Source: JBCBUE01 sp039818285
GTDB taxonomy: Bacteria > Planctomycetota > Phycisphaerae > Phycisphaerales > Phycisphaeraceae
Direction: 5' to 3'
Assembly: GCA_039818285.1 (NCBI GenBank)
Contig: JBCBUE010000008.1
Span: forward strand, 17,672-81,671
Length of the DNA stretch: 64,000 nucleotides
Shown here: positions 16,558 through 25,523 of the stretch, in pieces
Numbering within the stretch: the first letter of the stretch is position 1
Layout of the letters: each line of letters starts with the position of its first letter
The notes under the pieces: generated by a model
What the model was told of the DNA's origin: nothing
Databases searched by the model: none
Seen by the model: only the letters and a program-made list of their open reading frames with translations
Made by a program: the position numbers and the translations under genes

Positions 16558-18198
16558 ATGGCGCAGATCACGATCGACGGGAAGGCGTGCGAGTTCGACG
16601 GGAAGAAGACGATCCTGCAGGTCGCCCTCGATCACGACATCGCCATCCCGCACTACTGCTATCACCCGGGTCTGTCGGTGGTCGCGTCGTGCCGGATCTG
16701 CCTGGCCGAGGTCTCGGCCCCCAACCCGCGCAACGACAACAAGGTCGAGCTGATCCCCAAGCTCATGCCGACCTGCCAGACCCCCGCCGCCGACGGGCAG
16801 GTCGTCCACCTCTCCAGCCCCAACACCGTCCGCAGCCAGAAGTCGGTGATGGAGATGCTGCTGATCAACCACCCGCTGGACTGCCCGGTCTGCGACCAGG
16901 CCGGCGAGTGCTACCTGCAGGACTACTCCTTCAAGTACGGCCGCGGCAAGTCGCGCTTCGAAGAGGCCAAGATCAAGCAGCCCAAGAAGGACATCGGCGA
17001 CCACGTGTTGCTGTATTCCGACCGCTGCATCATGTGTTCTCGCTGCGTGCGGTTCACCCGCGAGGTCACGGGCACCAACGAGATCGGCATCTTCGGCCGC
17101 GGCGCCCGCGAGCAGATCGATGTCTTCCCGGGCCGGCCGCTCAACAACGAGCTCTCCGGCAATGTCATCGACATCTGCCCCGTCGGCGCCCTGCTCGACA
17201 AGGACTTCCTCATGTCGATGCGTGTCTGGAATCTGACCAAGACGCCCACTATCGACGGCCTCACGTCCTCGGGCGACAACCTCTCGCTCGAGACCAACGA
17301 GGGTCGCATCTACCGCTGCAAGCCGCGCGTCAACATGGACGTCAACCAGTGGTGGACGTCGGACGAGATCCGTTTCGGCTGGAAGTTCGTCCACGACCCC
17401 GATCGGCTGCGGACGCCGCTGCGTCGTACGGGCACCGACATCGACACGTACCGCGAGTGCGACTGGAACGAGGCGTACCGCTACGTCGCCGGCACGCTGC
17501 GCGACATCATCCGCAGTAACGGCGGGGGGTCGCTGGTCACGATGGTCAGCCCGATGCTGCCCAGCGAGGAGGCGTACCTGCTGGGCAAGCTGGGGATCGG
17601 GCTGGACCACGAGGCGGCGGTCGGGCTGGGGCCGGTGCCGGTGCTGGGCGAGGACAAGGCGTTCCCCGGCGGGTACACCGTGCGGGCCGAGAAGTGCCCC
17701 AACGCCCGCGGCGTGAGGCGGGCTCTTGGCCAGCTGACCCATCAGGTCAACGAGTACGACGCCCTGCTGACGGCGTTGAAGGGTGACACGGTCAAGGCCG
17801 TGATCCTGACGGGCAACTACCCCAGCGCGTGGGCGACCGATGAGTTGCTGGCGGCGCTGGAGGGCAAGTTTGTCGTGCTGATCGACACGCTGCCGGGCAG
17901 GCTCACGGAGAAGGCGGACGTGGTGCTGGCCGGGGCGACGTGGGCGGAGAAGTCGGGCGTGTTCGAGAACGCCGAGGGCCGGCTGCAGAGCTTTGCTCCG
18001 GCGATCCCGGTGATCGAGCTGGCCAAGCCCGAGGGGCAGATCGCCCTGGACCTGCTGGCGGCCTGCGGGCTGGCGTCGGCCGCCCGGTTCGACGCCGAGG
18101 CGGTCCGCACGGAACTGGGCGACGCGTTCGTCACCGACGTGCACCACCCCGAGGCCACGACCAAGACCGGGTCGGACCTGGAGTACGTCGAGCTGTGA
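16558..18198 (+). CDS. nuoG: NADH-quinone oxidoreductase subunit G (NuoG-like)
   Basis: A 546-residue iron-sulfur protein of the complex I peripheral arm. The N-terminal ferredoxin domain has Cys34, Cys45, Cys48 and Cys73 for a [2Fe-2S] cluster. A His-Cys3 [4Fe-4S] site follows in HPLDCPVCDQAGEC. A second [4Fe-4S] site is in CIMCSRCVRFTREVTG with CPVGALLDKDF. The C-terminal half is a shortened molybdopterin-oxidoreductase-like domain, which in NuoG is structural and carries electrons. At 546 residues it is at the short end of the family. No other nuo gene is in the window, so it appears detached from the main operon. It overlaps the next gene by 4 bases (GTGA). Confidence 0.9.
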   Translation: MAQITIDGKACEFDGKKTILQVALDHDIAIPHYCYHPGLSVVASCRICLAEVSAPNPRNDNKVELIPKLMPTCQTPAADGQVVHLSSPNTVRSQKSVMEMLLINHPLDCPVCDQAGECYLQDYSFKYGRGKSRFEEAKIKQPKKDIGDHVLLYSDRCIMCSRCVRFTREVTGTNEIGIFGRGAREQIDVFPGRPLNNELSGNVIDICPVGALLDKDFLMSMRVWNLTKTPTIDGLTSSGDNLSLETNEGRIYRCKPRVNMDVNQWWTSDEIRFGWKFVHDPDRLRTPLRRTGTDIDTYRECDWNEAYRYVAGTLRDIIRSNGGGSLVTMVSPMLPSEEAYLLGKLGIGLDHEAAVGLGPVPVLGEDKAFPGGYTVRAEKCPNARGVRRALGQLTHQVNEYDALLTALKGDTVKAVILTGNYPSAWATDELLAALEGKFVVLIDTLPGRLTEKADVVLAGATWAEKSGVFENAEGRLQSFAPAIPVIELAKPEGQIALDLLAACGLASAARFDAEAVRTELGDAFVTDVHHPEATTKTGSDLEYVEL

Positions 18199-18998
18199 CC
18201 GCTCGGCCCGGACGGGTCCGGCGGCGGGTGTGGTGGGGGGCGGTGGGGCTGTGTCTGGCGTTATTGAGCGTCGGTGGTTGCGACCGTCAGCCGCCTAGCG
18301 CCACGGACGCGGAGCGGCGGGCCTACGCGTTGGACGCCGAGTTGGAGGATGCGCGGGACGCGATCCATCGCGGCGATATCGATGCGGCGCTCGCGGCGGT
18401 CGAGCGGGCGCGGGCGGTGGACCCGGAGAGCTACCGGCCGCTGGTGGTGCGCGGGCGGGTGCTGATGCGTGAGGGTCAGCCGGCCAAGGCGCGGGCGGCG
18501 TACGAGTCGGCCGCTCGGCTGGCGGACCAGGCGGCGGCGGTGGCGGTCGAGCGATCGGCGATGGGGCCGGCCGACGAGGGCGAGGATGACGATCCCGAGG
18601 CGGCGCTCGAGCGTCGGCGGCGGGCGATCAAGAACGCAGCCGACGCGCGGCTCGCGGCCGGGACGGCGCGGCTGATGTCGGTCTTCGCAGAGGCCAGCGA
18701 GCGTGGCCCGGCGGCCGAGCTGTCCGAGGAAGGGCTGACCGAGGCGAAGGGTGCCTACGAGCGGGCCGCCGAGACGGCCGACCTGCTGGGCGACGAGGGG
18801 GGGCGGCGCAGCACCGACGCCCGCCTGCACGTCGCGTTGATCACGGCCCTGCAAGGCGAGCGTGACTCGGCGACGACGCAGATCGACATGCTCGAGGTCG
18901 GCCACGGTTATGACGCCGACCTGGCCGCGTTCTGGCGGTCGGTCATTCGCGACGGCACGCTGCGGGCCCGGCTGACGCAGGACGAGCCGGCCCCCTGA
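18195..18998 (+). CDS. Lipoprotein with TPR-like repeats
   Basis: A 267-residue predicted lipoprotein. It starts at a GTG that overlaps the nuoG stop (GTGA), a usual sign of translational coupling. The signal peptide ends in a lipobox (LSVGGC, Cys29). The mature part is almost all helix: two TPR-like units (DAIHRGDIDAALAAVERAR, RGRVLMREGQPAKARAAYE), a central charged region, and another repeat near ERAAETADLL. Function is unknown; TPR lipoproteins commonly scaffold envelope complexes. It stands between nuoG and lpxD on the same strand. Confidence 0.8.
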   Translation: MTARPGRVRRRVWWGAVGLCLALLSVGGCDRQPPSATDAERRAYALDAELEDARDAIHRGDIDAALAAVERARAVDPESYRPLVVRGRVLMREGQPAKARAAYESAARLADQAAAVAVERSAMGPADEGEDDDPEAALERRRRAIKNAADARLAAGTARLMSVFAEASERGPAAELSEEGLTEAKGAYERAAETADLLGDEGGRRSTDARLHVALITALQGERDSATTQIDMLEVGHGYDADLAAFWRSVIRDGTLRARLTQDEPAP

Positions 18999-19048
18999 CC
19001 CACGCGGCCGATCCCGCCTCGGCGGACGGTTCCATTACGCTGAACACG

Positions 19049-20122
19049 ATGAGCATCCCCGTCAACGAGCTCGCCCGGCGGATCGGGGCCGAGGTGCGTG
19101 GCGACGCGACCATCGAGCTCAGCGGCGCCAACACCATCGACGCCGCCGGCCCGGGCGAGGTCACCTTCCTGGCCAATCGCAAGTACCTCGCCCAGCTCGG
19201 CACCACCGCCGCCGGCGCGGTCGTCGTCAGCGCGACCGACGCCGACAGTGCCAACGGCCGATGGACCGGCGAGGGCTCGGCCGGGCGGGCGCTGCTCGTC
19301 GCCGAGGACCCCTATTTCGCCTTCCGCGAGGCGATGGTCGCCATGCTCGGCTTCCGCGAGCGACCCGCCCCGGGCGTGCACCCCACCGCCTTCGTCGACC
19401 CGTCCGCCGCCGTTGGCAAGGGCTGCACGATCGGCCCGTTCTGCTGCGTCGGCCCGGGCGCGACGGTCGGGGACGACTGCGTGCTGTGGTCGCACGTGGC
19501 CGTGATGCGCGACGCGACGCTCGGCCGGGGCTGCGACCTCTACCCGCACGTCACGATCTACGACGGCTGCGTGCTGGGCGAGCGTGTCCGGCTGCACGCC
19601 GGCTGCTCGATCGGCCAGGACGGGTTTGGTTACGCCACGCACGGCGACGACGCCCCGCCGCGGCACCACAAGATCCCCCCCGCCGGCAACGCCGTGATCG
19701 AGGACGACGTCGAGATGGGCGCCGGCTGTTCGGTCGACCGCGCGACCCTCGGCTCGACCGTGGTCGGCGCCGGCACCAAGTGCTCCAACGGCGTGACCAT
19801 CGCCCACGGCTGCCGCGTCGGCAAGTGCAACCTGTTCGTCGCGCAGGTCGGGCTGGCGGGGTCGGTGACGACCGGCGACTACGTCGTGATGGGCGGGCAG
19901 GTCGGCGTGGCCGGGCACCTGACGATCGCCGACCGCGTGCAGGTCGCCGCCAAGGCGGGGGTCGTCGCCGACCTCACCGAGGTCGGCGCGCAGTACGGCG
20001 GCATCCCCGCGCGTGAACTGAGCATCGCCAAGCGTCAGGTGCTGACCGCGCTGAAGCTGCCGAGTATCGCGGCCGACGTGAAGCGGCTGAAGCGCGACGT
20101 GAAGAAGCTGATGGGGGGATAG
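19049..20122 (+). CDS. lpxD: UDP-3-O-acylglucosamine N-acyltransferase
   Basis: LpxD transfers a 3-hydroxyacyl chain from acyl-ACP to UDP-3-O-acylglucosamine, the third step of lipid A synthesis, in the cytosol. The 357-residue length is normal for the family. An N-terminal uridine-binding domain (about 1-110: VNELARRIGAEVRGDATIELSG, then the ISAL-type NTIDAAGPGEVTFLANRKY) is followed by left-handed beta-helix hexapeptide repeats. The catalytic-His region reads HAGCSIGQDGFGYATHGD. A helical C terminus follows (KRLKRDVKKLMGG). Together with the LptF/LptG pair at 59681-62635 this indicates an LPS-bearing outer membrane. Confidence 0.95.
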   Translation: MSIPVNELARRIGAEVRGDATIELSGANTIDAAGPGEVTFLANRKYLAQLGTTAAGAVVVSATDADSANGRWTGEGSAGRALLVAEDPYFAFREAMVAMLGFRERPAPGVHPTAFVDPSAAVGKGCTIGPFCCVGPGATVGDDCVLWSHVAVMRDATLGRGCDLYPHVTIYDGCVLGERVRLHAGCSIGQDGFGYATHGDDAPPRHHKIPPAGNAVIEDDVEMGAGCSVDRATLGSTVVGAGTKCSNGVTIAHGCRVGKCNLFVAQVGLAGSVTTGDYVVMGGQVGVAGHLTIADRVQVAAKAGVVADLTEVGAQYGGIPARELSIAKRQVLTALKLPSIAADVKRLKRDVKKLMGG

Positions 20123-20138
20123 CCGGCGCGACGCCGAG

Positions 20139-20429
20139 TTACTCGAACCGGTCCACCGCGGCGGTGGCGTTGAGCGAGGCGACCGGGCGGTCGACGGTGG
20201 GGCGCAGGAAGCGATCGGCGACCGAGGCGCGGGCGGGGCGCGGCGGGCCGAGCGTGCGGCCTTCTTCGACGTGGCTGAAGCTCGGCGGGACGGCGGAGAC
20301 GGGGGTGCGCTCGGCGGCGCAGCCCAGGCACGCCGGGGCCGCTGCGGCGAGCAGCGCGGCGGCGGTCGCGAGCAGGGCGCGGTCGGCGGGGAGCGGGGCG
20401 CGGGCTGGGCGGGCGATCGAGCGGGCCAT
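20139..20429 (-). CDS. Small putative lipoprotein
   Basis: A 96-residue open frame that begins MARSIARPAR, has a hydrophobic stretch (LLATAAALLAAAAPACLGC) and a possible lipobox at ACLGC. The remainder is low in secondary structure and Arg/Pro/Ala rich. No family is recognised. It is convergent to lpxD (16 bases between stops). The coding assignment rests only on the signal-peptide-like start and the lack of any better gene here. Confidence 0.4.
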   Translation of the reverse strand: MARSIARPARAPLPADRALLATAAALLAAAAPACLGCAAERTPVSAVPPSFSHVEEGRTLGPPRPARASVADRFLRPTVDRPVASLNATAAVDRFE

Positions 20430-20620
20430 CACGAGCAAGCCTCCGATTCGTGAGCCGGCTGTCATCGTCCGAGGCGACGCGGGGCGGCCGATATCGCTCG
20501 CCGGGCGCTTATCGGTCTGACCGACCGGCACGACCGGCGCGACCGGCCCCGCCCAAACCCGATAAACCGCCGTCGGACCGCATTGACGTTCACCGCCCCG
20601 CCCCGCAGACTGCCCGACGC

Positions 20621-21637
20621 ATGGACGTGAACGCCATCGCCGCTTGCCTCGACGTCGGCTCGCTATTCGGCGGGAGCGATGACGCCACCGCGTCCGGCCC
20701 TGGGCCCGTGAGTACGCCGGCTCGACAGCGGAACCCCTTGGCGACCGGCTCGGCCGTGTGCAACCTGGGGTCCGGTTCGGGGGGCAACTGCACGGCCGTT
20801 CGTGTGGGGGGCGTCGCCAAGAACGAACGACCGCTGCTGCTGATCGACGCCGGGTTCGGGCCGCGCACGACGGCCCAGCGCCTCGCGCAGGCCGGCCACA
20901 CGCTGGGCGACGTCGCGGCCGTGCTGCTCACGCACCTGGATCGCGATCACTTCCGCCCGACGTGGCTGACGCCGCTGATCGGGCTCGGGATCGCCGTGTA
21001 CTGCGACCGCTGGCACGCCGAGGAACTGCGGCGCCTGCCGGGGGCGACCGAGCTGCGCCGGGCCGGGCTGCTGCGGCCGATCGAGGCGGGCGGCGAGCGG
21101 TTCGCGATCGACTTGAACGGGCGGCGGGTGCGCGTCGCGACGCACCGATGCCAGCACGACCGGCAGGGCACCGTCGCCTACCGGCTCGACCTGCCGGGCG
21201 GGCATCGGCGCCGTTCCACGGCGATCGGCTACGCCACCGACCTCGGGCACGTCCCGCGCGGGCTCGTCGGGCTGTTCGCGGGCGTCGACCTGCTCTGCCT
21301 CGAGGCCAACTACGACGAGCGGATGACGATCCACAGCCCGCGCCCGAGCTTCGTCAACCGCCGCAACCTGTCCGACTCGGGCCACCTCAGCAACGAGCAG
21401 GCGCTGGACGCGGTCCGAGCGGTGTGCGACGTCTGCCCGGCCGGCGGGCCGACGCGGGTGTTGCTGATGCATCGCTCCAGCCAGTGCAACCACCCGACCA
21501 AGCTGCGTCGCGTGTTCGCGGTCGACCCGTCGATCGCGCGGCGCATCACGCTGACCGATCAGCGTCGGAGGACACGCTGGTTTGCGCTCAGCGGGCGGCC
21601 GGCCGTCATGAGGTGTCAGCTCACGCTCCGCGCGTGA
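20621..21637 (+). CDS. Metallo-beta-lactamase-fold hydrolase
   Basis: A 338-residue cytosolic protein of the YycJ/WalJ-like branch of the metallo-beta-lactamase superfamily. NLGSGSGGNCTAV opens the fold and LLTHLDRDHF gives the metal-binding HxDxDH-type motif. ATHRCQHD, the acidic CLEANYDERM and SGHLSNEQA continue the expected order, and a late RSSQCNHP supplies a further His. Relatives are nucleases or phosphodiesterases, some linked to cell-wall signalling. The substrate here is unknown. The ATG at 20621 was chosen because the upstream extension is Pro/Arg-rich and lacks conserved features. It is convergent to ispD. Confidence 0.8.
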   Translation: MDVNAIAACLDVGSLFGGSDDATASGPGPVSTPARQRNPLATGSAVCNLGSGSGGNCTAVRVGGVAKNERPLLLIDAGFGPRTTAQRLAQAGHTLGDVAAVLLTHLDRDHFRPTWLTPLIGLGIAVYCDRWHAEELRRLPGATELRRAGLLRPIEAGGERFAIDLNGRRVRVATHRCQHDRQGTVAYRLDLPGGHRRRSTAIGYATDLGHVPRGLVGLFAGVDLLCLEANYDERMTIHSPRPSFVNRRNLSDSGHLSNEQALDAVRAVCDVCPAGGPTRVLLMHRSSQCNHPTKLRRVFAVDPSIARRITLTDQRRRTRWFALSGRPAVMRCQLTLRA

Positions 21638-21651
21638 CGCCGAGACGCGGC

Positions 21652-22569
21652 TTACTCGTCCTCGTCGTCGAACAGCTTGGTGAAGGCGTCCGGCTCGTCG
21701 CGCGTCGCCTCGCGCATCGCGACGATCGCCTCGGCGATCTCGGCGTCGGCGGGCTCGGTGATCTTCAGGTTGGTCGTCTCGCCGTCGACCACGACGACCG
21801 GCACGCCGCCCATGTGCTCGATCAGGCTGGCGTCGTCGGTGATTCCGGCCGTCGGCAGCTTGCCCGAGGCCGCACGCCGATAGGCCTCGCGCAGCAGCTC
21901 GGCCTCGAAGACCTGCGGCGTCTGCACGGCCCAGAGACCCCGACGATCAACCGTCTCGATCACGAGTCGGCGGTCGACCAGTCCGTCGGTGGCCGCCGCG
22001 TCTTCGGCGGCCACCCCGAGCACCTCGTCGACCGAGCGATACGCGCCGAGGCCGGCCTTGCGGCGTTCCTCCTCGGCCTCGCGTTCCTCGACCACGCGCT
22101 TCACCGTCGACGAGACCGGCACGGCCGGGATCACCGCCGGCTGCTCGGCCGCCGCGGCAAAGCAGCGATCGATCAGCTCGCGCGTCGCCAGCGGCCGCGC
22201 CGCGTCGTGCACCGCGATGTGCGTGCACTCCTCGGGCACCGCCTCCACGGCCTTCATCACCGTCTCCCACCGCTCGACCTTGCCCCCGGCCACCACCCTC
22301 ACCTCCACGCCCGGCAGCCGGTCGCGCAGCCGATCGCCCCACTTCAACTCGAACCCCCCGACGTCGTCCGGCGACACGGCGACCACCAGGCAGGCGACGT
22401 CGCCCCGCCCCGCGAACGCCCCGGCCGAGCGCAGCAGCACCGATTCGCCCCCCATCCGCTCGCCCTTCACCTCACACCCCCCGAGCGTCAGCTCGAGCTT
22501 GTTGTCCCCGCCGCCCGCTCGGAACCGTTGGCCTTGACCGGCCGCCGGCAGAATCACGCCCAGCCTCAT
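21652..22569 (-). CDS. ispD: 2-C-methyl-D-erythritol 4-phosphate cytidylyltransferase
   Basis: IspD couples CTP with methylerythritol phosphate in the non-mevalonate isoprenoid pathway. The nucleotide-binding start (VILPAAGQGQRFRAGGGDNK), the central VHDAARPL motif, the WAVQTPQVFEAELLREAY block, TDDASLIE and the C-terminal NLKITEPADAEIAE are all present. At 305 residues it is about 70 longer than most IspD proteins. The extra length lies mainly in a charged insertion around residues 150-200 (REAEEERRKAG and following) plus a short acidic tail. It lies 49 bases downstream of sppA on the same strand. Confidence 0.9.
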   Translation of the reverse strand: MRLGVILPAAGQGQRFRAGGGDNKLELTLGGCEVKGERMGGESVLLRSAGAFAGRGDVACLVVAVSPDDVGGFELKWGDRLRDRLPGVEVRVVAGGKVERWETVMKAVEAVPEECTHIAVHDAARPLATRELIDRCFAAAAEQPAVIPAVPVSSTVKRVVEEREAEEERRKAGLGAYRSVDEVLGVAAEDAAATDGLVDRRLVIETVDRRGLWAVQTPQVFEAELLREAYRRAASGKLPTAGITDDASLIEHMGGVPVVVVDGETTNLKITEPADAEIAEAIVAMREATRDEPDAFTKLFDDEDE

Positions 22570-22618
22570 CCGCTCGTCTCCCTGAACGCTTCATCGGCTC
22601 CGTCGCCGACGCCGCACC

Positions 22619-24478
22619 TTAACGCACAATGAGCGTCGTGGGCATCAGCGTCAGCACGGACTCGTCGCGGAGCAGCATCAGGCCGTCCAGCGTCTGCGCG
22701 GCTCGCTGCCAGGCCGGCTCGCCCATTAGCTCGCGCGCCAGGTGTACGGCCGTCAACGCCTCGGCCGACCCCGAACCCGGGGCCCGGACCGACCCGCCGA
22801 ACATCTCGCTGAGGTACTCCTGGAAGTTCATCGGTCGCGGCAGGTCGATCACGCCGTACGCCCCCTCGTCGAGCCCGGCCCGCTCGGCCGCCGCCGCGAT
22901 CGCCGCCGAGGACCCGCCCAACGCGTCGGCCATACCGTTCTCGACGGCCTGTCGACCGGTGAACAGCATGCCCTCGTCGACGGCCTCCAGGTCCGCCAGT
23001 CGGTTGCCGCGGCCGATGGCGACGCGATCGAGGAACTGCTCGTAGATCAGCCGCATCGAGTCGCGCATCACCTCGCGCTGCGCGGGCGTGAACGCCTCGA
23101 CCGAGTTGAACATCCCGGCCCGCGGCCCGCGGTCGCGCCGCGTGACGCCGATGCCCAGCTTCTCGTACGTCCCGCCGAGCACGATCTTGCCCGAGACCAC
23201 GCCGATCGACCCGACGATCGACTGCGGCTCGATGTAGACCTCGTCGCCCGCCGAGGCGATGTAGTACCCGCCGCTGGCGGCCATGCCGCCGATGCTGATG
23301 AACACCGGCTTGGACTCCGAGAGCTCGCGCACGGCCTGCCAGATCACCTCGCTGGCCAGCGCCGAGCCGCCGGGCGAGTCGAGCCGGATGACCGCGGCCT
23401 TCACCTCGTCCTCGTCGCGCGCGTAGCCCAGCACGTCGAGCATGGTCTTGCTGCCGATGGAGGCGTCGCTGAAGGCCCCGCCGTCGATGGTCGACTCGCC
23501 CGAGTGGATCGCGCCGGTGGCGTGGATGACGGCGATGGTCGGCCGGGTCAGGCTGGGGTCCTCCTCGCGGAAGAGCATGCCGAACAGGGCCATCGGGTTG
23601 GTCACCCGCGCCGAGGCCATCGACTCGCCCATGGCGTCGTCCCAGACGAAGCCGTCGCCGAACTGCACCTCGGTGACCTCGATGAGGTCGCGCCCGCTGA
23701 CGCGATCGATCAGACCGGCCCGCAGCAGCCCGGCGTCGTCGAGCGTCCACGACGCGGCCATCGCGGCCTCGAGCTCCTGCACGGTCATCGCGCGGTTCTC
23801 GGCGATCGTGCCGACGATCGAGCGATACAGGTCGTCGAGCAGCCCGTCGATGTTCTCGCTCCACGCCTCGCTGGGCTCGCTGCGCGTCAGCGACTCGTCG
23901 GCGCCCTTGAACCGGCCCATCTGCAAGAGGTCCGCCTCGGCCCCGACCTTCTCGAGCAGGCCGACGAGGTACATCTCCTCGGTCGACAGGCCCTGCAGGC
24001 CGATCGAGCCCTTGCGCTGAAGCACGACCAGATCGGCGTGCGACGCGAGCAGGTAGGTGAGCGTGTCGTAGGCCTCGGCGAAGCAGATCACGGTCTTGCC
24101 GGCCTCGCGGACGGCGAGCATGCGTTCGCCGATCGCCGTGACCTGCGTCAGTGACAGCGCGGGCTGGTCGAGGGCGATGACGACGCCGAGGTACTGGTCC
24201 TGCTCGGCGACGACGTCGAGCTTGCTCAACACGCCGCGAAGGCTCGGTCCGGCGTCTTCCTCGGTGACCCAGCCGAAGGGCACGGGCCCGTCGCGCAGGG
24301 CGTCGTCGAGGCGCAGCCAGCCGACGGTCGGGTCCCAGGTGACTTCCTCGACCTCGGCGGGCGCGGCCGCCGCGTCGGCGTCGGTGGTCGCCTCGGCCTG
24401 CGCCCAGGCCGCCGCCGGCGCGAGCGCCAGGGCGATCGCCAAAAAACATCCCGTGAACGCTCGATCGATCCGTGTCAT
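22619..24478 (-). CDS. sppA: Signal peptide peptidase SppA, 67K type
   Basis: A 619-residue inner-membrane protease that cleaves leftover signal peptides. It is the long form with two tandem SppA domains. The signal peptide or anchor is residues 1-25. The general-base lysine is in LLQMGRFKGADE in the first half and the nucleophile is in GGMAASGGYYIASAGD in the second, matching the split catalytic dyad of the Escherichia coli enzyme. The RLDSPGGSALASEV segment is the other conserved block. The ATG at 24478 gives the natural signal peptide (MTRIDRAFTGCFLAIALALA); an in-frame ATG at 24508 would add ten residues. It is probably cotranscribed with ispD. Confidence 0.92.
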   Translation of the reverse strand: MTRIDRAFTGCFLAIALALAPAAAWAQAEATTDADAAAAPAEVEEVTWDPTVGWLRLDDALRDGPVPFGWVTEEDAGPSLRGVLSKLDVVAEQDQYLGVVIALDQPALSLTQVTAIGERMLAVREAGKTVICFAEAYDTLTYLLASHADLVVLQRKGSIGLQGLSTEEMYLVGLLEKVGAEADLLQMGRFKGADESLTRSEPSEAWSENIDGLLDDLYRSIVGTIAENRAMTVQELEAAMAASWTLDDAGLLRAGLIDRVSGRDLIEVTEVQFGDGFVWDDAMGESMASARVTNPMALFGMLFREEDPSLTRPTIAVIHATGAIHSGESTIDGGAFSDASIGSKTMLDVLGYARDEDEVKAAVIRLDSPGGSALASEVIWQAVRELSESKPVFISIGGMAASGGYYIASAGDEVYIEPQSIVGSIGVVSGKIVLGGTYEKLGIGVTRRDRGPRAGMFNSVEAFTPAQREVMRDSMRLIYEQFLDRVAIGRGNRLADLEAVDEGMLFTGRQAVENGMADALGGSSAAIAAAAERAGLDEGAYGVIDLPRPMNFQEYLSEMFGGSVRAPGSGSAEALTAVHLARELMGEPAWQRAAQTLDGLMLLRDESVLTLMPTTLIVR

Positions 24479-24572
24479 CCCGTGGGCTCCGTAGGTCCGT
24501 GAACACATCAGATTACGCGAGCCGCGGCCCGCGGGGTCGCGACGCGACCGGCCGCCTCCCCCGCGACTGCAA

Positions 24573-25472
24573 TCAGCGGCCGGGGCGGGCCGCCCAGTGC
24601 ATCTTGGTGCTCACCAGCCGCCAGTAGTTCAGGCTGGGGTTGTGAATGAGCTCGAGCGACTTGTCGTGCTTGCGGATGTGCACCTGCTGGCCGGTCTCCA
24701 GGGCCGTGCTGGTCTGGCCGTCGATCACCATGGCCGACCCCTCGTTGGCGCGGTTGAGGGTGATCCACACGTCGCAGGTGGCGGCGAAGACGATCGGGCG
24801 GAAGGCGATGGAGTGCGGCGCCAGGGCCGTGACCGACAGCGCGTCGAGCCCGGGGCTGACGATCGGCCCGCCGGCCGAGAGGTTGTAGGCGGTCGAGCCC
24901 GAGGGCGTGCTGACGATGATCCCGTCGCCGCCGAGCGTCGCCGCGGCCGACCGATACACGTCCGGCTCGATCGCCAGCTCCATCTCCACCATGCGAAACG
25001 GCGGGCCCTCCTTGATCACCACGTCGTTCATCGCCAACTCGCTGAACAACGGCTCGGGCATCGGCCCGTCCAGCCCCCACTTCGGCGACCCCGTCGGGTA
25101 GACCCGCGCCTCGAGCATCATCCGCCGCGTCCGTCGGCAACGGTTGCACGCGATCGTCTCCCAGTGCTCGATCACGTCCGGCAGCTCGAACTCGGCGAGG
25201 AAACCGACCTTGCCGAAGTTCACCCCCAGCATGGGGATGCCCAACTGCACCAGCCGCCGCGCCTGGCCCAGCAGCGTGCCGTCGCCGCCGAGGACGATCG
25301 CCAGGTCGGCGTCGGGCAGCGTGCCGTAGTCGGCCTCGGCGGCCGCGCCCTTGCCATAAACCTCAAGGTCGGCGACGACTTCGGCGTTCTGCCGCAGCCA
25401 CGGGCGGAACGCCTGCACCGCCTCGATCACCTCGGGCTTGCTCGTGTTGGCCAGGACGATCACCCGCGTCAT
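24573..25472 (-). CDS. nadK: NAD kinase
   Basis: A 299-residue ATP-NAD kinase that makes NADP in the cytosol. The GGDGT motif is at residues 62-66, the NE/D-type motif is FSELAMNDVVI, and the glycine-rich segment GDGIIVSTPSGSTAYNLSAGGPI follows. The last third carries IVFAATCDVWITL. The ATG at 25472 (MTRVIVLANTSKP) is chosen; an in-frame ATG 9 bases upstream (25481) is equally possible. The divergent dehydrogenase gene begins about 50 bases away, so the promoters are back to back. Confidence 0.93.
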   Translation of the reverse strand: MTRVIVLANTSKPEVIEAVQAFRPWLRQNAEVVADLEVYGKGAAAEADYGTLPDADLAIVLGGDGTLLGQARRLVQLGIPMLGVNFGKVGFLAEFELPDVIEHWETIACNRCRRTRRMMLEARVYPTGSPKWGLDGPMPEPLFSELAMNDVVIKEGPPFRMVEMELAIEPDVYRSAAATLGGDGIIVSTPSGSTAYNLSAGGPIVSPGLDALSVTALAPHSIAFRPIVFAATCDVWITLNRANEGSAMVIDGQTSTALETGQQVHIRKHDKSLELIHNPSLNYWRLVSTKMHWAARPGR

Positions 25473-25523
25473 GGCGGGCATGCTAACCCGCACCCCCGCT
25501 CCCGGGTCTCTACCATCCGCCCC

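Noticed and set aside
16474..18147. Upstream extension of the GH15 frame
   Set aside because: The extension is antisense to nuoG and has no conserved sequence; the GH15 protein clearly begins at 16473.
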